Shown here: positions 15,611 to 22,372 of the stretch, piece by piece
How positions within the stretch are numbered: position 1 is the first letter of the stretch
Layout of the letters: every line of letters starts with the position of its first letter
Virus record (IMG/VR): IMGVR_UViG_3300011440_000020
Span: 1 to 32,014 of that record
Length of the DNA stretch: 32,014 nucleotides
Source of the DNA: a virus
Direction: 5' to 3' (one strand)
Made by a program: the position numbers and the translations under genes
The notes under the pieces: generated by a model
Told to the model about the DNA's origin: nothing
Databases searched by the model: none
The model's input: the letters and a program-made list of their open reading frames with translations, nothing else

Positions 15611-15643
15611 GGCCGGGGTGACGGATCCGACCGCCCCCCGGCC
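15611..15643. terminator. GC-rich stem-loop after the endolysin gene
   Basis: GGCCGGGG at 15611-15618 pairs with CCCCGGCC at 15636-15643 around a 17-base loop, ten bases after the endolysin stop. No T tract follows. It may be a partial terminator or an RNA-stabilising 3' end that separates endolysin from holin-cassette expression. Confidence 0.5.
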
Positions 15644-15675
15644 GTGACCAACCCCTTGATTGGAGGAGTCGGCCA

Positions 15676-15786
15676 ATGCTCAACGTAAACCCCCTTGCCG
15701 AAACTGTCCCCCGATTTTCGTCGTCGACGGCCAAGACCTCGCCGCCGGCCCCAGTCTCCAACCACCAGGCGGGTGGTGGATCCTGA
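15676..15786 (+). CDS. Small ORF in the lysis cassette (36 aa)
   Basis: This 36-residue frame starts at ATG with GGAGGAG upstream (about 15662-15668), and its stop overlaps the next ATG (TGATG at 15784-15788). The sequence is Ser/Pro/Ala-rich with no membrane segment or known motif. The good ribosome binding site and coupling argue for translation. It may act mainly as a leader that drives expression of the following membrane protein. Confidence 0.5.
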   Translation: MLNVNPLAETVPRFSSSTAKTSPPAPVSNHQAGGGS

Positions 15787-15986
15787 TGCCGTCAATAGAG
15801 GAGCGAGTCATGGGACTCGAAACAGGCATGGAGAACGTCACGGACGACATCCGCGAAATGAAAGACGACGTCCGTGCCATCCGCAACCAGTACTCCGCCC
15901 GCCCAAGCTGGGCGGTGAGCGTCATCATCACGATTCTGTCGTCGGCTTCCGTTGGGCTCGCTGTCGCGTTGGCGACCACCCGCTGA
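15786..15986 (+). CDS. XhlA-like small membrane protein, holin accessory candidate
   Basis: This 66-residue protein has an N-terminal coiled coil (GLETGMENVTDDIREMKDD, then VRAIRNQ) and one C-terminal membrane segment (SWAVSVIITILSSASVGLAVALA). This layout, coil then tail anchor, is that of XhlA-type proteins that act with a holin and endolysin. A start further upstream in the same frame is possible, but ATG 15786 gives the usual TGATG coupling. The next gene overlaps in the same way. Confidence 0.62.
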   Translation: MPSIEERVMGLETGMENVTDDIREMKDDVRAIRNQYSARPSWAVSVIITILSSASVGLAVALATTR

Positions 15987-16165
15987 TGACGCATGACGAA
16001 CTGTTCCTAGCGGTTGTGTCGCTGTTCGTGGCGTCGATCTTGGCGCCGATGATCATCGCCTGGTGGAACACCCGGCTCCGGGTTCATGAACGCCAGTTGG
16101 AGCGGGCACGGCAGGAAGGTGCGGCGGAGGCGAGACGGGCAATGGGCGCAGGAGGCGACACCTGA
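15986..16165 (+). CDS. Small membrane protein with N-terminal TM (59 aa)
   Basis: This 59-residue protein has one membrane segment near residues 5-26 (ELFLAVVSLFVASILAPMIIAWW), then a basic helical tail rich in Arg, Glu and Ala (RLRVHERQLERARQEGAAEA). It is coupled by TGATG on both sides. Topology is the reverse of the preceding XhlA-like protein, so the two may pair through their helices in the membrane. Holin, antiholin or spanin-like accessory roles are all possible. Confidence 0.6.
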   Translation: MTHDELFLAVVSLFVASILAPMIIAWWNTRLRVHERQLERARQEGAAEARRAMGAGGDT

Positions 16166-16722
16166 TGACTGACCGGGCTCCGTCCTCATCGCAGATGCCG
16201 CCCGGTCCCGGTGTCGACGCCGAAGGCCGACCCGTCATCGACCCGACCGCCAACGTGATCGCGTTGACAGATGCCGCGGTGAAACGGATCGACGACCTAC
16301 GCGACGCCGAGGCCCGTTTCGCCAAGGCTGAGAACGCCCACATCCGCGAAATACTCGACCTCATCGGCACGTTCACCGCGCAGCTCCGCGAAGCCGAATC
16401 GGGACGCATCGACGCTATCCGAGCCGTCGATGTCGGCAACGTGCAACGTGCCGCAGAGGTCGCCGGGGCACAGGCCGAAGCGCTCCGCAACCAAGTCGCC
16501 GCCGCCGCCGCGGCGGCAGCCACCGCCCTGTCCGCCGCGCTCGACCCCATCCAGAAAGACATCGCCGATCTTCGGCGGGCGCAGTACGAGGCGCAGGGCA
16601 AGCAGGGTCAGATCGTGGAGGCCCGTGGCATCACGGGTGCGGCGATCGGCCTCATCGGGCTCGGTGTCTCGATCCTGATGGCGTTGGTCGCCGTGGCGGG
16701 CATTCTGATCGCAACCCGATAG
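16165..16722 (+). CDS. Coiled-coil protein with C-terminal membrane anchor
   Basis: This 185-residue protein has a Pro-rich start, a long helical region (about 30-150) rich in Ala, Glu and Arg with heptad character and an Ala-only run, and one C-terminal membrane segment (AAIGLIGLGVSILMALVAVAG) ending in ATR. It resembles an enlarged version of the XhlA-like layout. It is probably part of the lysis or membrane-disruption set. No enzymatic motif is seen. Confidence 0.6.
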   Translation: MTDRAPSSSQMPPGPGVDAEGRPVIDPTANVIALTDAAVKRIDDLRDAEARFAKAENAHIREILDLIGTFTAQLREAESGRIDAIRAVDVGNVQRAAEVAGAQAEALRNQVAAAAAAAATALSAALDPIQKDIADLRRAQYEAQGKQGQIVEARGITGAAIGLIGLGVSILMALVAVAGILIATR

Positions 16723-16732
16723 GAGGCGCCCG

Positions 16733-16798
16733 ATGCTTGTCACGATCCTCGTCATCCTCGCCATCGTCTGCCTCATCCTGTACATCGTGAGGCGCTGA
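16733..16798 (+). CDS. 21-residue membrane peptide
   Basis: An ATG preceded by TAGGAGG at 16721-16727 opens a 21-codon frame that is almost wholly hydrophobic (MLVTILVILAIVCLILYIVRR): one membrane helix with two Arg at the end. Its stop overlaps the next ATG (TGATG at 16796-16800). The perfect ribosome binding site and the clean positive-inside tail argue that it is made. Size and form recall pinholin-like or regulatory micro-peptides, but the function is unknown. Confidence 0.6.
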   Translation: MLVTILVILAIVCLILYIVRR

Positions 16799-17007
16799 TG
16801 TTGCGCCTCGAGTGTGATTACTGCGATCACCACATCGGCCGCTCAGGCGGCAACTGGCTCGGAGTCGACCACGCCAAGTTGGACGAAGACGGCAACCTGA
16901 CCGAACCGGAAGCCGAATACCAGTACCACTTCTGCTCGTTCTCGTGCCTCCAGAAATGGGCGTTCGAGCGTGAGTACACCTCACAATCGAAAGGCAACGC
17001 CACATGA
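16798..17007 (+). CDS. Zinc-finger-like protein in the lysis cassette
   Basis: This 69-residue soluble protein has two Cys pairs: C6 and C9 (ECDYCDHH) and C46 and C50 (HFCSFSC), spaced as in a treble-clef or zinc-ribbon fold. Similar short proteins occur in actinophages without known function. Its place among small membrane proteins is unexpected. It could be a regulator or an inhibitor of a host factor. It ends in an ATGA overlap with the holin candidate. Confidence 0.6.
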   Translation: MLRLECDYCDHHIGRSGGNWLGVDHAKLDEDGNLTEPEAEYQYHFCSFSCLQKWAFEREYTSQSKGNAT

Positions 17008-17204
17008 CGTTCATCAAGGCCAACGCGAAAGCGATCGCAGGGTTCCTCACACCGATCGTGGTGTTGGTGTTGACGTGGGCGGCGAAGCAGGCCGGCGCTG
17101 ACTTCATCGCGGATGAGCCCGCGGTTGAGGCGGCGATCGTCGCTGTCCTCACGTACGTGTCGGTGTGGTTCACACCGAAGAACGTCCCGGCCCCACCGGA
17201 GTAG
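17004..17204 (+). CDS. Holin candidate, two membrane segments
   Basis: This 66-residue protein starts MTFIKANAKAIAGFLTPIVV and contains two hydrophobic segments (about 11-30 and 41-58) separated by a short acidic loop, ending in a Pro-rich tail. Layout and N-terminal KAIAGF resemble common actinophage holins that form the membrane lesion releasing endolysin. It is the best holin candidate in the window, although the 54-residue protein at 17457 also has two segments. Confidence 0.7.
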   Translation: MTFIKANAKAIAGFLTPIVVLVLTWAAKQAGADFIADEPAVEAAIVAVLTYVSVWFTPKNVPAPPE

Positions 17205-17207
17205 CTG

Positions 17208-17363
17208 ATGGCTCGGGCGCCGGAGGGGATGCGACGGATCACCGTCAACATCGACCGGGTGCTGGCCGACTGGCTCGACGAGTACGCCCGCGAACGCGGC
17301 CTCGGCCGCGAACACATCGTCGAAACCGCACTCATGCAACTCAGGGAACGGGGGCCGCGATGA
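17208..17363 (+). CDS. Ribbon-helix-helix (Arc/CopG-type) DNA-binding protein
   Basis: This 51-residue protein fits the ribbon-helix-helix fold: a basic strand RRITVNID at residues 9-16, helix VLADWLDEYARERG, a Gly turn, and helix REHIVETALMQLRER. Dimers of this fold bind operator DNA through the strand. It starts at ATG four bases after the holin stop, and its own stop overlaps the next ATG. A DNA-binding regulator inside a lysis and late cassette is unusual and suggests late-gene timing control. Confidence 0.72.
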   Translation: MARAPEGMRRITVNIDRVLADWLDEYARERGLGREHIVETALMQLRERGPR

Positions 17364-17446
17364 CCGATGAACGTTTCGAGACGTACGCATCGTTCCTGGC
17401 CATCGTCGCGATCGTCGCCGCCTACCTCGCAGTAAGAACCCTCTAA
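17360..17446 (+). CDS. 28-residue membrane peptide
   Basis: This short frame starts at ATG overlapping the stop of the ribbon-helix-helix gene. It encodes seven polar residues and then one membrane helix (FLAIVAIVAAYLAVRTL). Translational coupling supports expression. With the 21-residue peptide at 16733 it makes a second micro-membrane protein in the cassette. The function is unknown; antiholin or holin-modulator roles are possible. Confidence 0.5.
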   Translation: MTDERFETYASFLAIVAIVAAYLAVRTL

Positions 17447-17456
17447 GGAGAACATC

Positions 17457-17621
17457 ATGTTCGCTGCCATCGTGGAAGGGGAAACGGCCTGGTCCGAGTT
17501 CCTTCTTCTCCTCGCCGTCATCCTCTCGCTGGTCGTCGGGTTCATCCGACGCGCATCGGTCGACGCTGTCCTCATGGCCGTCGCTGTCGCCTGCATCGCC
17601 GGCGCACTCCTCGTCCTCTAA
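17457..17621 (+). CDS. Small two-segment membrane protein (54 aa)
   Basis: This ATG is preceded by CTAAGGAG at 17443-17450. The 54-residue product has an acidic N-terminus, a membrane segment (FLLLLAVILSLVVGFI), a short RRAS loop and a second segment (VLMAVAVACIAGALLVL). It could be a second holin or an antiholin paired with the 17004 protein. No homology is claimed. Confidence 0.6.
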   Translation: MFAAIVEGETAWSEFLLLLAVILSLVVGFIRRASVDAVLMAVAVACIAGALLVL

Positions 17622-17639
17622 CCCTAAGGAGACAATGAC

Positions 17640-18014
17640 ATGGCGAAGTTCGCCTCAGACACTGTGATGGACGCCGCGCTCGGTGTCGTCGACAACGCCA
17701 CCCGGCTCGTCGTGACCTCCGCGCAGCCCGCGAACTTCGCCGGGATCGCCGCCGTCGCGCTCGCCGACGTCACGATGACCGCGGGTGCCGGGAACGGCGA
17801 CTACACCCTCGCGAACGGTGACACCTCGGGCCGCAAGCTCACGGTCGCCGCACAGTCGGCAGTCCCGATCGACAGCTCAGGCACAGCGACACATGTGTGT
17901 CTCGATGACGGCACCACGCTGCTGTACTGCACGACCTGCACATCGCAGGCGTTGACGGCCGCCGGCACCGTCGACGTACCCGCCTGGGACATCGAGATTG
18001 CCGACCCCTCCTGA
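17640..18014 (+). CDS. Virion-associated protein, tail-fibre region (hypothetical)
   Basis: This 124-residue protein starts MAKFASDTVMDAALGVV and contains VALADVTMTAGAGNGDYTL then ANGDTSGRKLTVAAQ, a pattern seen in short structural proteins of many tailed phages that sit near fibre genes. It is beta-rich with no membrane segment. It starts at ATG with AAGGAG upstream. A decoration or fibre-base role is inferred from neighbours and composition. Confidence 0.6.
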   Translation: MAKFASDTVMDAALGVVDNATRLVVTSAQPANFAGIAAVALADVTMTAGAGNGDYTLANGDTSGRKLTVAAQSAVPIDSSGTATHVCLDDGTTLLYCTTCTSQALTAAGTVDVPAWDIEIADPS

Positions 18015-18111
18015 CACCGACGACGACCCACCCGAAGAGGAGGTGGAGCGTCCGCATTACGTGTTGGAGGTGCAGTCGTCCGTGATCGGCCACACCGGCA
18101 CACCGACCTGA
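17998..18111 (+). CDS. Small ORF with TTG start (37 aa), tentative
   Basis: The 109 bases between the 17640 gene and the fibre gene are open in one frame, which starts at TTG 17998 overlapping the preceding gene and stops at 18109-18111. The product is acidic at first (PPDTDDDPPEEEVERPHYV) and ends with QSSVIGHTGTPT. No clear ribosome binding site precedes the TTG; a GTG at 18043 is another start. It is listed because it fills the gap with normal codon use. Confidence 0.35.
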   Translation: MPTPPDTDDDPPEEEVERPHYVLEVQSSVIGHTGTPT

Positions 18112-18123
18112 GAGGGGTGACGG

Positions 18124-20277
18124 GTGGCGTACACACACGACGACTTCAACCGCACCACCCCAGCCGGCCCCGGTGGCGGCACCCACGGCAACCCCTCCTA
18201 CGAGCTCGGCGCCGGTCACACCGCATGGAACGCGTCGGCCTCGTCGAACGGCTGCGTCATCTTCGACGGGAAGATGACCCAGTTCGAGAACTTCTCGTTC
18301 CACACCGTCGACATCTTCGCGACCGCATCAACCGGCGACGACCAGGCCGTCAGGTTCCAACTCAACAACTACAACGAACAAATCTGGGTGCTGCTCCGCG
18401 TCCACGACGACGTCATCACGAACGGCCCCGCCGCGAACATGGACGTCGATGCGGCGACCGGCAACGGCGCGATCTCGGTGCGGGTCCAGATGGAACAGGG
18501 CACCCCCGGCCAGGTCACCACCATCATCAACGGCAGCTACCAAGGCCCCGTCGACATCACCGGGTCGACCCGGTTCAACGACTCCACCCCCCACATCTGC
18601 GAAGTCCGTGTCATCTCGAACACCGTGTCTGTCCTCATGGACGGTGTCGAGGTGTCATCGCGGAACAACATGGGGACGTTGCCGTCGGGGTCGACCCGCC
18701 GTCACATGGGCATCCAGTTCGCCGGTGACAACAACCCGAAGTACCTCGAGAACTTGGAGTACGGCGACTACCCGCTGACGTCCACGGCGACGGAGGACAT
18801 CACCCCGTCGCTGTTCGCTGCCGGCGCACTGTTCGCTGCGGCGACGGGGACATCGATCACGCCGGTCATCCCCGCCAGCGACGCCGCCGACGACATCCTC
18901 GTGATGCAGGCGTTCTGCAACGCGTCGTCAACGTTCTCCACCCCGACGAACTGGACACCGATCCTCGACTCTGGCGGCGGATCGACCGCTGTCGACTCTG
19001 CGAACCTGTCCGCCGCGTGGTTCTGGAAACGGGCATCCGGGTCGGACGGCAACCCGACGTCGACCACGTCGGCGACCGGGTCGTCAACGATCGGGCTGTA
19101 CGGCCGGATCTGGGTGTACCGCAACTGCCTCTCGTCGGGCACCCCGTACGAAGACGCCACGGTCGCGGGGACACCGACGTTGTCGACGACGCCGCAGTCG
19201 GCGTCTATCGACACCACCGGAACGTTTCGGCTGGCCGTCTGCTATGTGTCCGTCGATGACGACAACACGCTCGGCACGAACTATCCGCCGAACCTGTGGT
19301 TGCCACACGCGACGACGTTCGCTCAGCCCCGCCTCGCGTCGACCACCGGCGGCGACGGCATGTCCGACGCGATTCAGCGGTGGATGCCTGCCTCCGGCAA
19401 CGTCGCCGCGGTCACGGTCGGCACGATGGCGTCGGACTACTGGCGCACACTCACACTCGCACTGCTCCCCGACGCCGGCGGCACCCCCACCCTCGTCGTA
19501 GCTGACGCCACCCACGCCCACAGCGCAGACAACGTCGCACTCACCCAACACAACGCGTTGGTGGTGGACGACGCGTTGCAGGCCCACACGGTCGATGCGG
19601 TGGCGCTGGTCCAGCACAACCTGTTGGCGGTCGCCGAAACTCTCCACGGCCACACCGTCGACAACGTCACGTTGACCGTGGGCGCCGGACTCGTCGTCGC
19701 CGACGCGTTGCAGGCGCACACGGTCGACAACGTCGACCTCACCCAACACAACGTTCTCGCTGTCGACGACGCGCTCCACGCCCACAGCGCAGACAACGTC
19801 ACGTTGACGGCAGCGGGCGGCCTCACCGTCCAAGACGCCCTACACGGCCACACCGTCGACAACGTGGCGCTCACGCAACACAACGTCCTCGCCGTCGACG
19901 ATGCCCTACACGGCCACACCGTCGACGAGCTCGGGCTGACGCAACACAACACCCTCGCAGTAGCTGACGCCGTCCAGGCGCACACGGCGGATGCGGTGGT
20001 GCTGTCTCAGCATGTGGTGCTGGTCGTCGCCGAAGCCGTCCACGCCCACACAGTCGACGCGGTAGCGCTCACACAGCACAACGTGCTGACGGTCGCCGAT
20101 GCGTTCCACGCCCACCTGGCGGAGCCGGCGCTGTTCCAAATCCCGATCATCGGCGGCGTCGCCACAGCGACCGTCATCTGGCGTGACAACGGCACCACCA
20201 CCGCCGCCTCGAGAGACACTGCGCTAGCCACGACCGGCGCAGCCCACAGCGCCGCAGGAGGAATCAGCCAGCCATGA
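18124..20277 (+). CDS. Large tail-fibre/receptor-binding protein with His-rich repeats
   Basis: This 717-residue protein starts at GTG with GAGAGGGG upstream. Residues 1-220 look like a concanavalin-type jelly roll (DDFNRTTPAG opening, VSVLMDGVEV and MGIQFAGDNN near its end). Residues 240-455 form a second beta domain (DDILVMQAFCNASS, TPTNWTPIL). From residue 457 there are nine 22-residue repeats and a partial tenth of the form LAVDDALHAHTVDNVALTQHNV. A short C-terminal part follows. Such proteins are minor tail or fibre proteins that touch the host. The repeated HxH pairs may bind metal, as in some trimeric fibres. Confidence 0.78.
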   Translation: MAYTHDDFNRTTPAGPGGGTHGNPSYELGAGHTAWNASASSNGCVIFDGKMTQFENFSFHTVDIFATASTGDDQAVRFQLNNYNEQIWVLLRVHDDVITNGPAANMDVDAATGNGAISVRVQMEQGTPGQVTTIINGSYQGPVDITGSTRFNDSTPHICEVRVISNTVSVLMDGVEVSSRNNMGTLPSGSTRRHMGIQFAGDNNPKYLENLEYGDYPLTSTATEDITPSLFAAGALFAAATGTSITPVIPASDAADDILVMQAFCNASSTFSTPTNWTPILDSGGGSTAVDSANLSAAWFWKRASGSDGNPTSTTSATGSSTIGLYGRIWVYRNCLSSGTPYEDATVAGTPTLSTTPQSASIDTTGTFRLAVCYVSVDDDNTLGTNYPPNLWLPHATTFAQPRLASTTGGDGMSDAIQRWMPASGNVAAVTVGTMASDYWRTLTLALLPDAGGTPTLVVADATHAHSADNVALTQHNALVVDDALQAHTVDAVALVQHNLLAVAETLHGHTVDNVTLTVGAGLVVADALQAHTVDNVDLTQHNVLAVDDALHAHSADNVTLTAAGGLTVQDALHGHTVDNVALTQHNVLAVDDALHGHTVDELGLTQHNTLAVADAVQAHTADAVVLSQHVVLVVAEAVHAHTVDAVALTQHNVLTVADAFHAHLAEPALFQIPIIGGVATATVIWRDNGTTTAASRDTALATTGAAHSAAGGISQP
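19492..20085 (+). repeat. Nine tandem 66-bp repeats inside the fibre gene
   Basis: Nine in-frame units of exactly 66 bases encode a 22-residue motif; a partial tenth starts at 20086. Several units share long near-identical DNA stretches, for example around 19845-19870 and 19904-19930, while others differ at silent sites. The array could grow or shrink by recombination and so change fibre length. Confidence 0.9.
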
Positions 20278-20594
20278 CCATCCAACGGGTTCTCGCCGGC
20301 AACGTCGTCGAATCCACCGTCACGTTCACCCCCGAATCCGGCACCGTCGCACTCGCCGACGTCACCGCCCGCCTCCGCAAACACGACGGCACCGAAGTCG
20401 TATTGACGACAGCCGTCGCCGGAGTGTCATCCGGCATCTCCGGCGCACACCCCACGTTCGAGGTCGAATGGACCTCCGAAGACGACGATCCCACCGGCGT
20501 CTACCGGATCCGCTGGGAGAGCAACTTGCCGTCCCCGAAGATTGTGTTCGAGGACGTCGTCCACATCATCGGTTCCACATTCGCGGCACCATGA
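20274..20594 (+). CDS. Tail-fibre associated protein (hypothetical, 106 aa)
   Basis: This 106-residue beta-rich protein starts at ATG in an ATGA overlap with the fibre gene. It carries an Ig-like pattern: VESTVTFTPESGTV, VTARLRKHDGTEVVL and GVYRIRWESN. Short proteins of this kind follow fibre genes in many phages and may cap the fibre or assist its folding. It is the last gene of the late operon, followed by a strong hairpin. Confidence 0.6.
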   Translation: MTIQRVLAGNVVESTVTFTPESGTVALADVTARLRKHDGTEVVLTTAVAGVSSGISGAHPTFEVEWTSEDDDPTGVYRIRWESNLPSPKIVFEDVVHIIGSTFAAP

Positions 20595-20624
20595 CCGGCT
20601 AGTTTCGTCTGTCAGCGCATACCC

Positions 20625-20668
20625 GCCCCGCCCCGACCGTCGCCCCAGTTGGCGGCCCGGGGCGGGGC
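20625..20668. terminator. Long GC stem-loop between late operon and integrase
   Basis: Eleven bases at 20625-20635 pair perfectly with 20658-20668. The 22-base loop can itself form a small CGCC/GGCG stem. It lies in the 113-base gap where the late operon and the - strand integrase gene converge, and fits a two-way terminator. Confidence 0.75.
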
Positions 20669-20707
20669 ATCGTCGCGTCTACCGTCATGACAAAAACAGC
20701 GGTGGAC

Positions 20708-21853
20708 TCAGGTACCGGAGCTTTCGGTCCCGAATGCCCGCTCTATCGCCGCGACGGCCGCGAGCTCACCGACGTCGGTGCCATGCCCGTAGATATCGGT
20801 CGTCGTCGACGTCCGCGAGTGGCCGAGCCGTTTCGACACGGTCGTGATCGGCACCCCTTCATCGATGAGTGTGGTGGCGTGGAGGTGGCGCAGGTCATGC
20901 AACCGGATCCCGGTCGCGCCTTGTTTGGCGCAGAGCTGCCGCCACCGCAGCGACAACCAGCCCGGCCGCCGCGGGATCTTGCCGTTCGGGTCGACGCGCA
21001 GGTCAGCCCAGATCGGCCCCGCCGGATTCGGGACGGTGCCGAGCTTGGCGGTGACGGTCTCGAGGTGCGCCCACTGGACGGCGAGCACGGCGACGGCGAG
21101 CGGTGACAGGGCGATGGTGCGCGGCTCACCACCCTTCGGTACTTCTTTGACGCCAACGCCGCCGCCGGGTTTGTCGTAGACGGTGCGATGCACCACCAGC
21201 CGCCCATCCGCGACGTCCGGCCATGCCAGGCCGCAGAGTTCGCCGCGTCGTAGTCCGGTTAGCTGAATGAACCTGAGCGCTGTCGCCAGGTCGCCGGTGG
21301 CTGACGCGATGATCGCCTCCGCTGCCGCCACTGTGGGCGGTGTCGCCTTGTACCGGCGTGCTGTCGGCGGCGACGCGTTGAACGTCGCGATCCGCTCCAC
21401 CATGTCCCACTTCGCCCCGCGTCGCAGCATCGCCCGGAGGACGGTGTGGTACTTCCCGATCGACTGCGGGGTCATCCCGGCGTCGAGCAGTTCGCCGTAC
21501 CAGCGGTCGAGGTGGCGGGCGTTCAGGTCGTTGAGGAGCATCCGGCCGAACCGTTCGTCGATCACCCTGGCGATCCGCTGGTAGTTCGGCCAGGTGGTCG
21601 GTGACACCCGTCGCCGACGGTCGTCGAGCCATTCGTCTACGAGCTGGCCGACGGTGCCCTTGCGTTGCGCTATGCCGGTGAGCTCGGAGCGGATCCTGAC
21701 GCGGTGCTCGTCGGCGATCTTGTTGGCGGCGCGGCTGTTCGGCGCACGGAACGTCTTGGTGCGGGACGTGTCCCGACCGGTGCGCGGGTCAGGTCCGGCG
21801 TACACCCGTAGCTGCCACCGGTCCCCGCCGAGGTGTCGTACGCTGCCTGTCAT
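20708..21853 (-). CDS. int: Tyrosine site-specific integrase
   Basis: This 381-residue recombinase integrates the phage into the host chromosome. There is an N-terminal arm-binding region, a core-binding SAM-like domain (about 65-150, TVGQLVDEWLDDRRRRVSPTT) and a catalytic domain with Arg202 (TGLRRGE), His319 and Arg322 (LHDLRH), His345 (LGHS) and nucleophile Tyr355 (TDIYGH). All catalytic residues are present. It starts at ATG with GTGAGG nearby. The putative attP lies about 70 bases upstream of the start. Confidence 0.95.
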   Translation of the reverse strand: MTGSVRHLGGDRWQLRVYAGPDPRTGRDTSRTKTFRAPNSRAANKIADEHRVRIRSELTGIAQRKGTVGQLVDEWLDDRRRRVSPTTWPNYQRIARVIDERFGRMLLNDLNARHLDRWYGELLDAGMTPQSIGKYHTVLRAMLRRGAKWDMVERIATFNASPPTARRYKATPPTVAAAEAIIASATGDLATALRFIQLTGLRRGELCGLAWPDVADGRLVVHRTVYDKPGGGVGVKEVPKGGEPRTIALSPLAVAVLAVQWAHLETVTAKLGTVPNPAGPIWADLRVDPNGKIPRRPGWLSLRWRQLCAKQGATGIRLHDLRHLHATTLIDEGVPITTVSKRLGHSRTSTTTDIYGHGTDVGELAAVAAIERAFGTESSGT

Positions 21854-21925
21854 GGCCTCACCGATCCGTCCACCTTGGCAGCCTCCCTTGGCTCGCTGAT
21901 GTAGCCGAACCGTATCACACCTGAT

Positions 21926-21970
21926 GCCCCCGTAGCTCAGTCCGGATAGAGCAACGGCCTTCTAATCCGT
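21926..21970 (+). other. attP: Putative attP core: 5' half of tRNA-Arg(TCT)
   Basis: These 45 bases read as a tRNA from position 1 through the anticodon stem: acceptor strand GCCCCCG (21926-21932), TA, a D arm closed by GCTC/GAGC, and anticodon arm ACGGC-CTTCTAA-TCCGT with anticodon TCT (21961-21963). The last stem pair (C-T) is mismatched, and no T arm or acceptor 3' strand follows. A tRNA half next to an integrase gene is the normal sign of an attachment site. The host target would be tRNA-Arg(TCT). The 5' half is carried rather than the more usual 3' half. Confidence 0.75.
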
Positions 21971-22372
21971 CCGACAGATGCCGACTGCCGACGTGTCGAG
22001 GTCGAATAGTGGCGTGACCTGCGACTATGTCTAGCCCGGATCTGTTAAACACCTGCTCAAACAGGCCGTAATCGTGGCTCGCTGTCGTGGCTCGCTTTTC
22101 GGGCCCAGCCCGTACCCCGTGGGGGTATCCGGCTGGTCACCACGACGAGTGAATAGCCGGACATAGCCCTTGCCGACGCCCCCCCCTGGTGGCATCATCG
22201 ACAACGACGACGACCCCAGACCTCGGCCGCCGCCGGTCAGCGCGAACACGGCTCCACACAACCCGGTGTAGTTGCGAGTAGAGCCCTGGACGGGAAAGGC
22301 CCTACCACATGGACGGGGAAATCCTGCGTCACCTCCAAGCCGTCGACGACCACCTCGCCCACGTACGGCGAG
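21971..22372. other. Non-coding stretch between attP and repressor
   Basis: No convincing gene is seen. The stretch holds two adjacent 12-bp direct repeats TCGTGGCTCGCT (22072-22083 and 22085-22096), a perfect hairpin TACCCC/GGGGTA (22113-22118, 22122-22127), a 7-bp inverted pair (22128-22134 with 22155-22161) and a hairpin 22278-22285/22298-22305. The direct repeats could be integrase arm sites. The hairpins may terminate the repressor transcript coming from the right. Confidence 0.5.
22072..22096. repeat. Paired 12-bp direct repeats near attP
   Basis: TCGTGGCTCGCT occurs twice with one base between copies (13-bp period), about 100 bases from the putative attP core. Tyrosine integrases bind paired short arm-type sites flanking the core, so this pair is a candidate arm site. 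The assignment rests on position only. Confidence 0.55.

Noticed and set aside
19492-20127. CRISPR array in the repeat region
   Set aside because: The 66-bp units are contiguous, in frame and encode a protein repeat. There are no spacers and no cas genes.
18124-20594. Diversity-generating retroelement acting on the fibre gene
   Set aside because: No reverse transcriptase, no template repeat and no adenine-rich variable site were seen in the window.
21926-22010. Complete phage tRNA-Arg gene
   Set aside because: Only the acceptor 5' strand, D arm and anticodon arm are present. No matching 3' acceptor strand or standard T arm follows, so this is an attachment site rather than a tRNA gene.
22031-22261. 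- strand ORF of 76 codons between attP and repressor
   Set aside because: Gly-rich, no motif, no coupling, and it runs through hairpins and direct repeats that look regulatory.
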